Source: Synechococcus sp. JA-3-3Ab (GTDB taxonomy: Bacteria > Cyanobacteriota > Cyanobacteriia > Thermostichales > Thermostichaceae). Taken from it: 64,000 nt of DNA. Of this stretch, positions 46,821 to 56,052 are shown in pieces (the stretch's first letter is position 1; every line of letters begins with the position of its first letter). The DNA lies in NCBI RefSeq assembly GCF_000013205.1, contig NC_007775.1, positions 806,001-870,000 of the forward strand, given 5' to 3'. The position numbers were made by a program, and so were the translations under genes. The notes under the pieces are model-generated. The model made no database searches. It saw only the letters and a list, made by a program, of their open reading frames with translations, and was not told where the DNA came from.

Positions 46821-47696
46821 ATGGAAGATATGCGATCGCTATTAACCGATCTCAGCCGCCGCTCTCAGCGATGGGGGGAACAGTTGGGATCCGCCTTGCA
46901 GACGGGCATGAGCCAGCTTACCCAAGCTCCTCAGCCGATTGTGTTGCTCTCGTCGCGGGAGCTGGAGAAGATGCGACGGGCCTGCCGCCTGGCTGCGGAT
47001 CTGCTCAAGCACCTGGAGCCGATGGTGCAGCCGGGGGTCACCACCCAAGAGCTTAACGACGAGGCGGAGCGCTGGACGCGGGCCCACGGGGCCAGGAGCG
47101 CCCCTCTGGGCTACCACGGCTTTCCCAGGTCCATCTGCACCAGCGTCAACCACGTTGTCTGCCACGGCATTCCCAGCCCCAAGCAGGTCCTGCGGGAAGG
47201 GGACATTATCAATATCGATGTCACCCCCGTTTTGGATGGCTACCACGGCGACACTTCCAAAACGTTCTTTGTCGGGCAGCCTTCCGAGCGGGCGCGGCGT
47301 CTGGTGGAGGTGGCGGAAGAGTGCCTGCGGCGGGGCATTGCCGCCGTGAGGCCAGGCGGCAGAGTTGGGGATATTGGGGCTGCTATTCAAGAGTACGCCG
47401 AGTCCCAGGGCTACAGTGTGGTGCGGGACTTTGTCGGCCACGGGGTAGGACGGCAGTTCCACACGGCGCCCCAGATCCCCCACTACGGCGAACGGGGGAA
47501 GGGGGAAAAACTCCGCCCCGGCATGGTGTTTACCATCGAGCCGATGATCAACGAAGGCACGTGGGAGGTGAAGGTGCTTGCAGACGGATGGACTGCTGTG
47601 ACGGCAGACGGCAAGCTCTCCGCCCAGTTTGAACATACGGTTGCCGTTACCGAAACCGGCGTGGAGATCCTGACCCTACCCTCCTCCGGCCCTTGA
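46821..47696 (+). CDS. map: Methionine aminopeptidase, type I
   Basis: Removes the initiator methionine. About 291 residues from ATG 46821 (AAGGG upstream), longer than minimal MAPs by a 40-residue N-terminal extension. The two-metal site residues are all visible: His in CHGIPS, Asp in NIDVTP and GDTSKTF, His in GHGVGRQFH, Glu in IEPMI, Glu in FEHTVAV. Several map paralogues are common in cyanobacteria, so this may not be the only copy. It is followed 6 bp later by the ClC gene. Confidence 0.95.
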   Translation: MEDMRSLLTDLSRRSQRWGEQLGSALQTGMSQLTQAPQPIVLLSSRELEKMRRACRLAADLLKHLEPMVQPGVTTQELNDEAERWTRAHGARSAPLGYHGFPRSICTSVNHVVCHGIPSPKQVLREGDIINIDVTPVLDGYHGDTSKTFFVGQPSERARRLVEVAEECLRRGIAAVRPGGRVGDIGAAIQEYAESQGYSVVRDFVGHGVGRQFHTAPQIPHYGERGKGEKLRPGMVFTIEPMINEGTWEVKVLADGWTAVTADGKLSAQFEHTVAVTETGVEILTLPSSGP

Positions 47697-47702
47697 GCAG
47701 GT

Positions 47703-49547
47703 ATGAATAGCGCTAGCGTTGCCGATCCCCGCCTGCGTCTTTCCTCTGAGAATCTGCTGCTGCTGCTGGCGGCAGCGGCGGGGCTGGGCACAGGTTTGTT
47801 GGTGATCGGGTTTCGCTATCTCATCGGCTGGTGTCGCTATCTTTTGCAGGATACTCTCGTCGACAGCATTGTCAGGGCTGCGCAACAACACGGCCTGTTG
47901 CTGCTGGGATCCTGGGCAACCATTTTGGCGCCGCTGCTGGGGGGTCTGTTGATCGGCACCCTGGGGGTGGTTCTGCCTTTCCCCAACCTCAGCCTCTCCA
48001 GTTTGGTGAGTGCCAACCGGCCTCTCGCCCCTCGCCCAGAATGGATCCCACTTAAGCTGGTGGCTGCCGCCGTCTCGTTGGGGGCGGGAGCTGCGCTTGG
48101 GCCGGAGGCCCCCAGCGTGGAAAGCGGGGCCCTACTGGGATGCCTGCTGGGGCAAAACCTGCGCCTTGCGCGGGAGCGGGTGCAACTGTTGATGGCCGCC
48201 GGGGCGGCGGCGGGGCTGGCGGCGGGGTTTAACGCGCCGATTGCCGGGGTGTTTTTGGCGCTGGAGCTGGCTTTGGCCCGCACGTTCACCACTTCTGCCG
48301 TCAGTGTGGTGGTGTTGGCAGCGGTGGTGTCGGCCCTGATTGCCCAGGTGGGGCTGGGGGCGCAGCCGGCCTTTTTGCTGCCGACCATTACGCAGCCGGC
48401 TTTTGTCTTGCCCGCCTACGAGCTGCACAGTCTGCTGGAGGTGCCCCTCTATTTGGGTTTGGGCCTTTTGGCCAGCTTGGTCTCCATCGCCTTCGGCTAT
48501 GCACTGGAATGGGTCAAGCACCTGTTCGGCAGTGGCCCCCTGGCGGCCTGGCCAGCCTGGAGCAAGCCGATTCTGGGCGGTGGGATCCTGGGCTGTGTCG
48601 GCCTGGGGATCCCGTTGGCCCTGGGGGTGGGCTACGAGACCATTGAGTCGATCTTGCAGGGGGTGCCCTTTTCCCTCGGCCAGCTTAGCTTGCTGTTGCT
48701 GGGCAAGGTATTCCTCAGCGCGGTGAGCGTGGGCAGCGGCTTTGTCGGGGGAACCTTTGCCCCGGCTTTGTTCTTGGGAGCGGTGCTGGGGGCAGGCTAC
48801 GGCCAGGTGGTGGGAAAGGCTTTGCCTGCTATTGCCCTCTCTCCCCCTGCCGCCTACGCCATGGTGGGTATGGGGGCGGTATTGGCGGCCAGCGTGCGGG
48901 CTCCCCTGACGGCCATTCTGCTGCTGTTTGAGATGACGCGGGACTACCACATCGCCTTGCCGGTGATGGCGGCGGTGGGCCTGAGTATCTGGCTGACGGA
49001 GCAGTTGCACCCGCCGGCCATCTACCCCTCCGCCCGTCGCAGGCAGGAGCCGAAGGGCCTGACGGTGCAAGAGGTGATGGTGCCCCCTTCTCTGCTGCTA
49101 CCCCAGGATACGCCCCTGCGGGAGGCGCTGGAGCGCTTGCTGCAGCAAAAGTGCCACAGCGCTTTGGTGGTGGACAGGCAAGAGCGGCTGCGGGGCATTC
49201 TCACCCTGGAAGACCTCGAGCGGGCCTTAGCCCATAGGGGAGCCGGGGAAGTGGCCGAGCTGACGGTGGAGCAGGTCAGCCAGTCGCCTGTGCTCACCAC
49301 TTTCCCCGACGAAGCCGTGGCGGTGGCCGCCGAGCCGCTGTACGAATACGATTTGCGCCAGTTGCCGGTGGTCTCGCGGGAGGATCCGGAGCATGTGGTT
49401 GGCCTCTTGGATCGGGAGCGGGTGTTGCTCTCCCAAGAGATCGAATCTGTGCGGCAAGTCCTCGAGCCGGAAGTTCCTGCCCCAGGTGGGGTCGAAAACG
49501 GGATCCCTGCCCAGCCCACTCCCTCTTCCCCTGCGCCGGCAGAGTAG
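47703..49547 (+). CDS. ClC chloride channel/transporter with CBS domains
   Basis: 614 residues. Ten or more membrane segments with ClC motifs: LGPEAPSVESGALLG (gating glutamate kept), GFNAPIAGVFLALEL, and GSGFVGGTFAPALFLGAVLGAGYG. The C-terminal 130 residues are two CBS domains (VQEVMVPPSLLLPQDTPLREALERLLQ and VEQVSQSPVLTTFPDEAVAVAAEPLYEYDLRQLPVV), which bind nucleotides and regulate the channel. Chloride-proton exchange versus passive channel cannot be told, though the gating Glu suits exchange. Confidence 0.92.
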   Translation: MNSASVADPRLRLSSENLLLLLAAAAGLGTGLLVIGFRYLIGWCRYLLQDTLVDSIVRAAQQHGLLLLGSWATILAPLLGGLLIGTLGVVLPFPNLSLSSLVSANRPLAPRPEWIPLKLVAAAVSLGAGAALGPEAPSVESGALLGCLLGQNLRLARERVQLLMAAGAAAGLAAGFNAPIAGVFLALELALARTFTTSAVSVVVLAAVVSALIAQVGLGAQPAFLLPTITQPAFVLPAYELHSLLEVPLYLGLGLLASLVSIAFGYALEWVKHLFGSGPLAAWPAWSKPILGGGILGCVGLGIPLALGVGYETIESILQGVPFSLGQLSLLLLGKVFLSAVSVGSGFVGGTFAPALFLGAVLGAGYGQVVGKALPAIALSPPAAYAMVGMGAVLAASVRAPLTAILLLFEMTRDYHIALPVMAAVGLSIWLTEQLHPPAIYPSARRRQEPKGLTVQEVMVPPSLLLPQDTPLREALERLLQQKCHSALVVDRQERLRGILTLEDLERALAHRGAGEVAELTVEQVSQSPVLTTFPDEAVAVAAEPLYEYDLRQLPVVSREDPEHVVGLLDRERVLLSQEIESVRQVLEPEVPAPGGVENGIPAQPTPSSPAPAE

Positions 49548-49550
49548 GGA

Positions 49551-50339
49551 TCAGCGCTGCCGCAGCAGGGCGGAGGGGCATTCGTGTCGCAGAGGGCAGC
49601 GGCCACATTCGGGCATGCGCGCCTTACAGATGCGTTTGCCCAGCCGGATCAAGTTGACGTGCAGGGAATAGGCCTTGCCCGCCGGGATCCGCGGCGACAG
49701 TTGGGCAAAGGTGTCGTCGGGGTGTCTGGCCCGCACCAAGCCAAGACGGTTGGCCACCCGATGCACATGGGTATCCACCGGGCAGAGATCCCGGCCCAGG
49801 CCAAACAACAGCACGCAGGCGGCTGTCTTCAGTCCTACCCCCTTCAGGGAAAGGAGATAGGCCAGAGCGTCCGCGTCGTCCAGATCCCGCAAAAAGTCCA
49901 GGCTCAGGGATCCCTGTCGCTTGACAATGGCAGCCAGAATCTCCTGAATGCGGGCTGCTTTGAGTTGGGCCAGGCCCCCGGGACGGATCACCTGGGCCAG
50001 CTTGGTTGGATCAGCAGCTAAGACAGCTTCCCAGGAGGGGAAAGCGGCTTTGAGGGCGCGAAAGGCGCGGCTGCTATTGTGGTCGGTGGTGTTCTGGGAG
50101 AGGATCGTGCCCACCAATTCGTCCAAGAGGTCGGGATAGAGGGGCAGACCATCAGGGCTGCGAGGACGTTGGGGGATGCCAAAGCACTGTTCCAGGCGCG
50201 CCAACAGTGATTCCAGCACGACGGCGTTGGGGCTCGCCTCACCAGGACGAGGTTCCAGCCAGGCTGAAGTCTCCATGGCTGCGGCAGGCTCAGGCAGGCG
50301 GCGGGCAAGAGGATCCCGATCCAATCTCGGCTGTACCAC
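49551..50339 (-). CDS. nth: Endonuclease III, HhH-GPD glycosylase
   Basis: Base-excision enzyme for oxidised pyrimidines. Core: ILSQNTTDHNSS, helix-hairpin-helix LKGVGLKTAACVLL (catalytic Lys), catalytic Asp in PVDTHVHRVANRLGL, and the 4Fe-4S motif C-X6-C-X2-C-X5-C (CKARMPECGRCPLRHEC). The GTG at 50339 is favoured because AAGGGG lies seven bases upstream and it leaves a 19-bp gap from murG; the ATG at 50276 would also keep the core, and a start at 50402 overlaps murG. 262 residues, with an unconserved N-terminal third. Confidence 0.93.
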   Translation of the reverse strand: MVQPRLDRDPLARRLPEPAAAMETSAWLEPRPGEASPNAVVLESLLARLEQCFGIPQRPRSPDGLPLYPDLLDELVGTILSQNTTDHNSSRAFRALKAAFPSWEAVLAADPTKLAQVIRPGGLAQLKAARIQEILAAIVKRQGSLSLDFLRDLDDADALAYLLSLKGVGLKTAACVLLFGLGRDLCPVDTHVHRVANRLGLVRARHPDDTFAQLSPRIPAGKAYSLHVNLIRLGKRICKARMPECGRCPLRHECPSALLRQR

Positions 50340-50358
50340 GGCTGGCCCCTTGGGGGAG

Positions 50359-51447
50359 TTAACGGGCGGAATCTCGGCAGATCTCCTGGAGCAGGCGGGC
50401 AACTGCCTTGCTGGCAGCAGGAGGAGCTGTCGCCTTCAAGTTGGCGGCCATTTGGGCAACCACCTGGGGCTGAGCCAACCAGGCCAGGGCCGTCTGCCGC
50501 AGCAAGTCCAGATTCGCTTCCGATTCTCGCATGACCACTCCCCCGCCGCGACCCACAAAAGCCAGGGCGTTGTGGTACTGATGATCCTCGGCGGCAAAGG
50601 GGTAGGGGATCAAAATGGCCGGGGTGGCGGTGGCCCACAACTCCGCCAAGCTGAGAGCGCCAGCCCGGCTGATGGCAAAAGTTGCCCGCTGCAGCAAGGC
50701 GGCCACATCGGCGCGGAAAGGAAAAGCGCGGTAGCGGGGGTGGGAAGGGATCCCGACCTCACTGCCGCCGGTCAAATGCACAATCCACGCCCCTGCCTCC
50801 AACCAGGCGGGGGCACAGGCGGCAACCAGGCGGTTCAGGCCCCGCGCCCCCTGGCTCCCCCCCATCACCACAATCAAAGGATCCCCCTCTGGAATCGGCA
50901 GATCCGCGGGCAAGGGCTGGGGCTGATAGAACTCCGCCCGCACTGGCGTGCCCACCACCCGGGTAACTGCCCCTGGCAAATGCTCTGCCGTTTCCGCCAT
51001 GCCCAGGGCCACCAGCCGGCAAAATCTTCCCAGCCAGCGGGTCACCTTGCCCGGAAGGCAGTTGGACTCGTGCAGCAACACCGGCACCCCCAGCGAGCGA
51101 GCTGCCAAGATGGTCGGGGCGGCGATGTAGCCGCCGGTGGTCAACACCACGTCAAACTGGCCTGAAGCCAGGATCTGCCGCACCTGCAGCGTTGCCCGCG
51201 CCAACTGAACCAGGGATCCCAGCTTCTGCCAGGGGGATCCCTGCCAGCCGGACATGGCCACTCGGTGCAGCGGGTAGCGGTCCGGCACCAGCTTCGCCTC
51301 CAGCCGCTGCGGCACCCCCAGCCACTCAATCTGCCAGGTGGGCAACTGCTCGACAACGGCCAGCGCCGGAAAGATATGCCCCCCCGTCCCGCTGGCCGCC
51401 ACCAGCAGCCGTGGTGGTGAGGTGGGATCCCTCCTGTCTCCATTCAC
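50359..51447 (-). CDS. murG: UDP-GlcNAc:lipid I transferase MurG
   Basis: Makes lipid II for peptidoglycan on the inner face of the membrane. About 362 residues. GTGGHIFPALAVVEQL at the N-terminus (donor-binding glycine loop), LLHESNCLPGKVTRW, and VVMGGSQGARGLN in the C-terminal half. The GTG at 51447 fits the normal length and lies just after the ycf48 stop (51455), so the two are probably co-transcribed. An upstream in-frame start at 51534 would run into ycf48. Confidence 0.95.
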   Translation of the reverse strand: MNGDRRDPTSPPRLLVAASGTGGHIFPALAVVEQLPTWQIEWLGVPQRLEAKLVPDRYPLHRVAMSGWQGSPWQKLGSLVQLARATLQVRQILASGQFDVVLTTGGYIAAPTILAARSLGVPVLLHESNCLPGKVTRWLGRFCRLVALGMAETAEHLPGAVTRVVGTPVRAEFYQPQPLPADLPIPEGDPLIVVMGGSQGARGLNRLVAACAPAWLEAGAWIVHLTGGSEVGIPSHPRYRAFPFRADVAALLQRATFAISRAGALSLAELWATATPAILIPYPFAAEDHQYHNALAFVGRGGGVVMRESEANLDLLRQTALAWLAQPQVVAQMAANLKATAPPAASKAVARLLQEICRDSAR

Positions 51448-51454
51448 CCTAGGA

Positions 51455-52459
51455 CTAGGACGGGGAATTGCTGTAGCCAACGTAGCGCAAAAGCGTGCCC
51501 CGCTGCCCCAAGATAAATCCTCGGTCGGGGCCAAAGAACTCGATGCTGTAGAAATTGGCGGGAATGTTGCTCAATTTCTTGGCCTCCTCCCAGGTCTTGC
51601 CGCCATCGGGGCTGTGGATCAGAGTGCCGCCGCCGCCCACCACCCAGAGGTCGTGGTCGTTCTGGTAGGCCGCATTTAGATAGCCAAAGCTGAGGGCACG
51701 CCCGGGTCGCAACGGCTTGGACCACTCGCCGGAGGTGAAGTCACTCGTGAAGGCGATCTCCGCGCCTTGGTTCAATTTCCAGGCGCTGCCGTTGGGGCCA
51801 AAGCCCATGTTCTGAATGCGGCGAGAGCTTTCCCGCGGATACGGCTTCCAGGATCGGCTTTCTGGAGTGTAGAGAAAGTAGAAGCTGCCCCGCGACGACA
51901 CGGCCAGATACTCTCCTCCTGGGCCGCGGGCAATGTTTTTAATCGCCCCAATCGGCTCTTCCACCTGGGCATGCCAGGTCTGTCCTCCATCTTCCGTGCG
52001 GTAGATGGCCCCCACATTGGTTACCATCTCAGCCGCTCCAGGACCCAGGGCTTGGATTAGGATCGGCTCCCCCGGCAGTTGCTTGCTGAGACGAATGGAT
52101 GTCCAGTCGGATCCCTCGTTGAGCGTGTGGAGGAGGATCCTCGGCTGCCCCACCACCCAGCCTTCTGCTCCGGCAAAGCTAATCGAGCTCAGATAGGCTT
52201 CCGGCTCCAGTGCCGTCAGCTTGCGCACCTGCCAGTGGAGGCCGCCATCCTGAGACTCCAACAGCGTCGCTTTATCGCCCACCAGCCAGCCATGAGAAGG
52301 GTTGGTGCCGGTGAAAGCAATGTCCAGCAGAATGTTCTGGGTGGGCACCTCGACTTGTTGCCAGGGCACCACCTTCATGTCCGGCATCCGCGCCGCCATC
52401 AGCAAGAGAGAGAAGGCAGCTAGCAGCACCAGTCTCCAGAGCTTAAGCATTTTGGCCAT
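51455..52459 (-). CDS. ycf48: Photosystem II assembly factor Ycf48/HCF136
   Basis: About 334 residues. Starts at an ATG sharing bases with the rubA stop (TGATG). A signal/membrane segment (LKLWRLVLLAAFSLLLMAARM) is followed by beta-propeller repeats with Asp-box-like turns: SQDGGLHWQV, TEDGGQTWHAQ, SPDGGKTWEEA. Ycf48 binds precursor D1 and cytochrome b559 early in PSII assembly, in the lumen. Usually rubA-ycf48-psbEFLJ form a unit; here murG and nth follow instead. Confidence 0.95.
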   Translation of the reverse strand: MAKMLKLWRLVLLAAFSLLLMAARMPDMKVVPWQQVEVPTQNILLDIAFTGTNPSHGWLVGDKATLLESQDGGLHWQVRKLTALEPEAYLSSISFAGAEGWVVGQPRILLHTLNEGSDWTSIRLSKQLPGEPILIQALGPGAAEMVTNVGAIYRTEDGGQTWHAQVEEPIGAIKNIARGPGGEYLAVSSRGSFYFLYTPESRSWKPYPRESSRRIQNMGFGPNGSAWKLNQGAEIAFTSDFTSGEWSKPLRPGRALSFGYLNAAYQNDHDLWVVGGGGTLIHSPDGGKTWEEAKKLSNIPANFYSIEFFGPDRGFILGQRGTLLRYVGYSNSPS

Positions 52460-52875
52460 CACTCGACGAAATAGAAACTCATCAAAAACAAAAATCCCAG
52501 CGCCAACCCCAAGAAGATGAGCAGGTTTTTCTGGGCAGGGGTCATCACATTGACCCCCAGGCCATAGCGCAAGTTCTCTTGAAAACCGGAAGGCTTGCCC
52601 TTGGCGCCCACCGCTTGAAACAGGCGCTTGCCGGCGCGGCACACCGGACATCTCCAGTCGGCGGGCAGCTCCTCAAAGGGCACACCTGCCGGGATCCGAT
52701 TGAGCTGATCCCCCTTGGCCGGCTCGTAAACATAGCCACAAGAGCGACATTCATAGCGCTGCATGCGCAGGGGATCGCCAACCTGTGCATCGGTTTCATC
52801 TTCCGGCAACTCGATCAGCTTCGGTACCCTAGAGGGCTTGGGCTGGTTGACGGGATCCGGTTGCGAGCCATTCAT
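52459..52875 (-). CDS. rubA: Membrane-anchored rubredoxin RubA
   Basis: 138 residues. A rubredoxin domain with iron-binding CRSCGY and CPVCRA, and the family's GVPFEELPADW. A C-terminal membrane helix (NLLIFLGLALGFLFLMSFYFVE) anchors it. RubA is needed for photosystem assembly (PSI in early work, PSII also). It is translationally coupled to ycf48 by the TGATG overlap. The N-terminal 35 residues are polar and proline-rich. Confidence 0.95.
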   Translation of the reverse strand: MNGSQPDPVNQPKPSRVPKLIELPEDETDAQVGDPLRMQRYECRSCGYVYEPAKGDQLNRIPAGVPFEELPADWRCPVCRAGKRLFQAVGAKGKPSGFQENLRYGLGVNVMTPAQKNLLIFLGLALGFLFLMSFYFVE

Positions 52876-53233
52876 GGTCTGGGAGGCATTTGCATCATCA
52901 AATCTTATTATGAGAGGAATTGTTACAAAAATCTACTCGGCCTTCTGCTCCTTTCCTTTCTCAGACCTTTCCTCAAAGCATCGATTGCCAACTCAGGGGG
53001 CAGGGAGATTTTGCGGAGTTAAAAACAGCCACGAGATGGGATCCCCTGGGACTCGGTCTTGAACAGGGGCATACCTGGCCTCTCTTGACACCTCTCTGGC
53101 AGCGTCAAGGAACGTCGTCTCACTCGCCAGCAGGGCAAGGGCTCTGGCAGACAAACCGGCCAGGGTTCACGCCTCGGATCCCATGCTATGTTTTGACTAT
53201 CCTATTCGCGTGTTGTGCCAGTGGGTGTCCGCT
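52876..53233. other. Divergent promoter region rubA / FHA gene
   Basis: About 360 bp between the two divergent genes. It holds an inverted repeat CTTGAC/GTCAAG near 53094-53117 but no supported gene. Both promoters should lie here. No conserved regulatory box was recognised. Confidence 0.35.
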
Positions 53234-53644
53234 ATGACCACGCCCCCTCGCCGACCTACCCTTAACCACGTGTTGATCGTCAAGGATCGCCACGGGCCAA
53301 AGGCCTACTGGCTGACAGCCGAGCTCTATTCCTTGGGGCGGGATCCGAGCAACAGCATCCGCATCGACTCCCAATACGTCTCCCGCCACCACGCCATTTT
53401 AGTGAAGACCGAATCTCCCTCCTCTCCCGATGGGTTTACTTACCAAATCATCGATGGAGACATCCATGGCACGCCCAGCACCAACGGCCTTTACATCCGG
53501 GGGGAGCGGGTGGAGTTTCGCGATCTTGAGGACGGAGACGAGATCCAGTTTGGCAACGACGCTACTGCCACCTACTCCCTGCAAGCTCAGGATTTGGACA
53601 GGATTCTCTCCTCCTTTGAAAATACCCAGATCGTTGGCCTGTGA
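53234..53644 (+). CDS. FHA domain protein
   Basis: 136 residues that form essentially one FHA domain: LYSLGRDPSNSIRIDSQYVSRHHAIL with the Gly-Arg and Ser-Arg-His phosphothreonine-binding residues, then HGTPSTNGLYIRGERV. A stand-alone FHA protein is probably an adaptor that binds a phosphorylated partner of a Ser/Thr kinase, which must be encoded elsewhere. The C-terminus ends ENTQIVGL. No kinase or phosphatase lies nearby. Confidence 0.88.
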   Translation: MTTPPRRPTLNHVLIVKDRHGPKAYWLTAELYSLGRDPSNSIRIDSQYVSRHHAILVKTESPSSPDGFTYQIIDGDIHGTPSTNGLYIRGERVEFRDLEDGDEIQFGNDATATYSLQAQDLDRILSSFENTQIVGL

Positions 53645-54338
53645 GAGCCGACTCATCAGTCAGGGGGAAGGTTTTGGCGAGGTAGGATGGTTGCCGGCGG
53701 GGGATGCTCAACTCCTTGCAGCGCGGCAGCTCCCTGATTTAGAGGCCTGCAGCTTGCCGTCGCCAGTGGTGGGGAGGAGCGCTGCCCGCCACTGTGGAAC
53801 GGGTAGGCTGCTACTGGGCAGCAAGCGCTGACCGCAGTCTGCAAGCCGGCTCCAACTCCAGAGCCGGCGACCAAGAAAGGCCTACAGCTCGCTGGCGCGA
53901 GCCGAGGGAGTAACCGGCAGCCACGCTCCAGAAGGGAGCGGCGTCGCGCTAGTAGTTGGGCGTCCTACCAGTTGCGGCAAATTGATTACCTACGAAGTGC
54001 TGTGGGCAGGGGTAGCGATGGTGTGGGTGCCACCTGCCTACAGGTCTCAGACCTGCCACCAGTACTTGTAGATTGGCCAACGGGAAGGGAAGCGATTCCG
54101 TTGTAGTCTGGGTTTGCCTTTACCTCTGGGTGGTGATGCGGATTTTGTTTCCCCGCTGGCGCTTTCGCGGCGGAGAGTGGCTGGGGCGATGGCCTCGCTC
54201 CGACAACTAGAGAGAGATGGAGGGATCCATTGCCGTCAGAATCGGGCTGGGAGAGCTTCCCGGAGAAGCCTGGGTTTTGAACAGGTCTGTACAGGCTGAG
54301 GGGAGCTGAGAGTTATTGCTGATCCAGAGTTTCGCCCC
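53645..54338. other. Hairpin-rich gene-poor stretch, possible structured RNA
   Basis: No frame here is convincing. Strong potential stems follow one another: CAGTGG-T-GGG/CCC-G-CCACTG (53764-53794), AGCGC-TGCCC/GGGCA-GCGCT with a bulge (about 53778-53829), GCCGGCTC/GAGCCGGC (53845-53868), CGCTCC/GGAGCG (53924-53940), and CAGGTCT/AGACCTG (54041-54055). Within it, CCCGCCACTGTGGAACGGG (53785-53803) resembles the core of cobalamin riboswitches, but the other conserved boxes were not found. It could be an uncharacterised RNA or decayed coding DNA. Confidence 0.4.
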
Positions 54339-54412
54339 ATGCAAGTGCTGGCGCCAAGATCAACCTCTACCTGAAAATCCTCGGATCCCGTCCGGATGGG
54401 TATCCGGAGATG
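54339..54412 (+). pseudogene. ispE: ispE 5' relic
   Basis: ATGCAAGTGCTGGCGCC reads MQVLAP, then after a frameshift AAGATCAACCTC onward reads KINLYLKILGSRPDGYPEM before a TAG. This is the ATP-binding start of IspE (CDP-ME kinase of the MEP isoprenoid pathway), whose family pattern is APAKINLYL...RPDGYHE. About 24 codons remain, and the sequence then loses all similarity. The pathway is essential in cyanobacteria, so an intact copy must lie elsewhere. Confidence 0.7.
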
Positions 54413-54605
54413 TAGAGTTTGACCCACCGGGATTCTGCTGGATCCCTGCAGCCTCAGCTAGGGTGTCAACTGGATTGATCGGATACGGGATCCCCATCTG
54501 GATCCTTCCGTCTGCTTGCCATAGTAGGATCAGCACCTACGTACCCTACCTTGCACGGGCCGCCGGCTTAAGCGGTCAGGGTTCTTCTGACTTGGAACGC
54601 TCTCC
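54413..54605. other. Gene-free stretch before accC
   Basis: About 190 bp after the ispE relic. It contains several GGATCC copies and no frame that I can assign; it presumably includes the accC promoter. Confidence 0.3.
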
Positions 54606-55961
54606 ATGCCGCCCATTACCAAGATCCTGATTGCCAACCGAGGCGAGATCGCCCTGCGCATCATCCGCACCTGTCAGGAAATGGGGATCCGCACCGTGGC
54701 TGTCTACTCCACTGCGGATCAGAACTCTCTACATGTCCAACTGGCGGACGAAGCAGTCTGTGTGGGGGAAGCCCCAGTGGCCAAAAGTTATCTCAACATC
54801 CCCAACATCATCTCGGCAGCCCTCACCCGCGGGGCCACTGCCATTCATCCGGGCTATGGGTTCTTGGCGGAAAATGCCAAATTTGCCGAGATGTGTGCCG
54901 ACCACAACTTGATCTTCATCGGCCCCTCGCCAGAGGCGATGCGCAAAATGGCCGACAAAGCCACGGCCCGCGAGACCATGCAGGCGGTGGGCGTGCCGAC
55001 CGTGCCCGGCAGCCGCGGGCTGATCACCTCTGACGAGGAAGCGGTGAGGCTGGCGGAGAAAATCGGCTATCCCGTGATCATCAAAGCCACCGCCGGCGGC
55101 GGGGGGCGGGGCATGCGGGTGGCCAGAGATGCCCAAGAATTGCTGAAGATGATGCGCACCGCCCAGGGGGAAGCCCAGGCGGCCTTTGGCGATGGGGGCA
55201 TCTATCTGGAGAAATACATCGAGCGCCCCCGCCATGTGGAGTTTCAGATTTTGGCCGACAGCCACGGCAATGTGGTGCACCTCTACGAGCGGGATTGCTC
55301 GATTCAGCGGCGCCACCAAAAGCTGCTGGAAGAGGCCCCCAGCCCGGCTCTGACCACGAGCTTGCGCGCCCGCATGGGGGCAGCGGCGGTGAAGGCAGCC
55401 AAAGCGGTGAACTACGTGGGGGCGGGCACGGTGGAGTTTCTGCTGGATAAAAACGGCCAGTTCTACTTCATCGAGATGAACACCCGCATCCAGGTGGAGC
55501 ACCCGGTTACCGAGATGGTGACGGGGCTGGATTTGATTGCCGAGCAAATTCGCATCGCTCAAGGTCAACCCCTGACCTTTCGCCAGAAGGATGTGGAACT
55601 GCGGGGCCATGCCATCGAATGCCGCATCAACGCCGAGGATCCCAAGCAGCAGTTCCGCCCTTGCGCTGGCACCATCAGCGCCTATTTGCCTCCTGGAGGG
55701 CCGGGGGTGCGCATGGACTCCCACATCTACACCGACTACACCATTCCCCCCTATTACGATTCGCTGTTGGGCAAGCTGATCGTCTGGGGGCCCAACCGGG
55801 CAGCCGCCATCCGCCGCATGCAGCGGGCGCTGGGGGAATGCGCCATCACCGGGGTGCCCACCACGATCCCTTTCCACCAGCAGATCCTGCGCCACGAGGC
55901 TTTTTTGCGGGGCGAGGTGTACACGGATTTCATCGCCCAACACCTGCTGACTGGCCAGTAG
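54606..55961 (+). CDS. accC: Biotin carboxylase subunit of acetyl-CoA carboxylase
   Basis: 451 residues. Carboxylates biotin on AccB with ATP and bicarbonate, the first step of fatty acid synthesis. Biotin carboxylase N-domain ([23 protein letters not shown]), ATP-grasp glycine loop [26 protein letters not shown], catalytic [20 protein letters not shown], and RHYDSLL-like YYDSLLGKL at the C-domain. The start and length are canonical. It stands alone, without accB, as is usual in cyanobacteria. Confidence 0.97.
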   Translation: MPPITKILIANRGEIALRIIRTCQEMGIRTVAVYSTADQNSLHVQLADEAVCVGEAPVAKSYLNIPNIISAALTRGATAIHPGYGFLAENAKFAEMCADHNLIFIGPSPEAMRKMADKATARETMQAVGVPTVPGSRGLITSDEEAVRLAEKIGYPVIIKATAGGGGRGMRVARDAQELLKMMRTAQGEAQAAFGDGGIYLEKYIERPRHVEFQILADSHGNVVHLYERDCSIQRRHQKLLEEAPSPALTTSLRARMGAAAVKAAKAVNYVGAGTVEFLLDKNGQFYFIEMNTRIQVEHPVTEMVTGLDLIAEQIRIAQGQPLTFRQKDVELRGHAIECRINAEDPKQQFRPCAGTISAYLPPGGPGVRMDSHIYTDYTIPPYYDSLLGKLIVWGPNRAAAIRRMQRALGECAITGVPTTIPFHQQILRHEAFLRGEVYTDFIAQHLLTGQ

Positions 55962-56052
55962 CAATCCCTTCGGAGATTGCCAGAGAGCGTCTTTGAACGG
56001 CGCTGGCCAAAAGTTGAGGCTAAAGTTAAAGGTGAGTGGAGGGTTGCTGGTC

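Noticed and set aside
53680-53850. Firm call of a cobalamin riboswitch
   Set aside because: Only the CCGCCACTGT-like core is present; the receptor-loop boxes and a B12-related downstream gene are missing, and CCACTG pairs with an upstream CAGTGG.
54729-55964. 411-codon open frame on the minus strand
   Set aside because: Antisense to accC, His/Gly-rich shadow.
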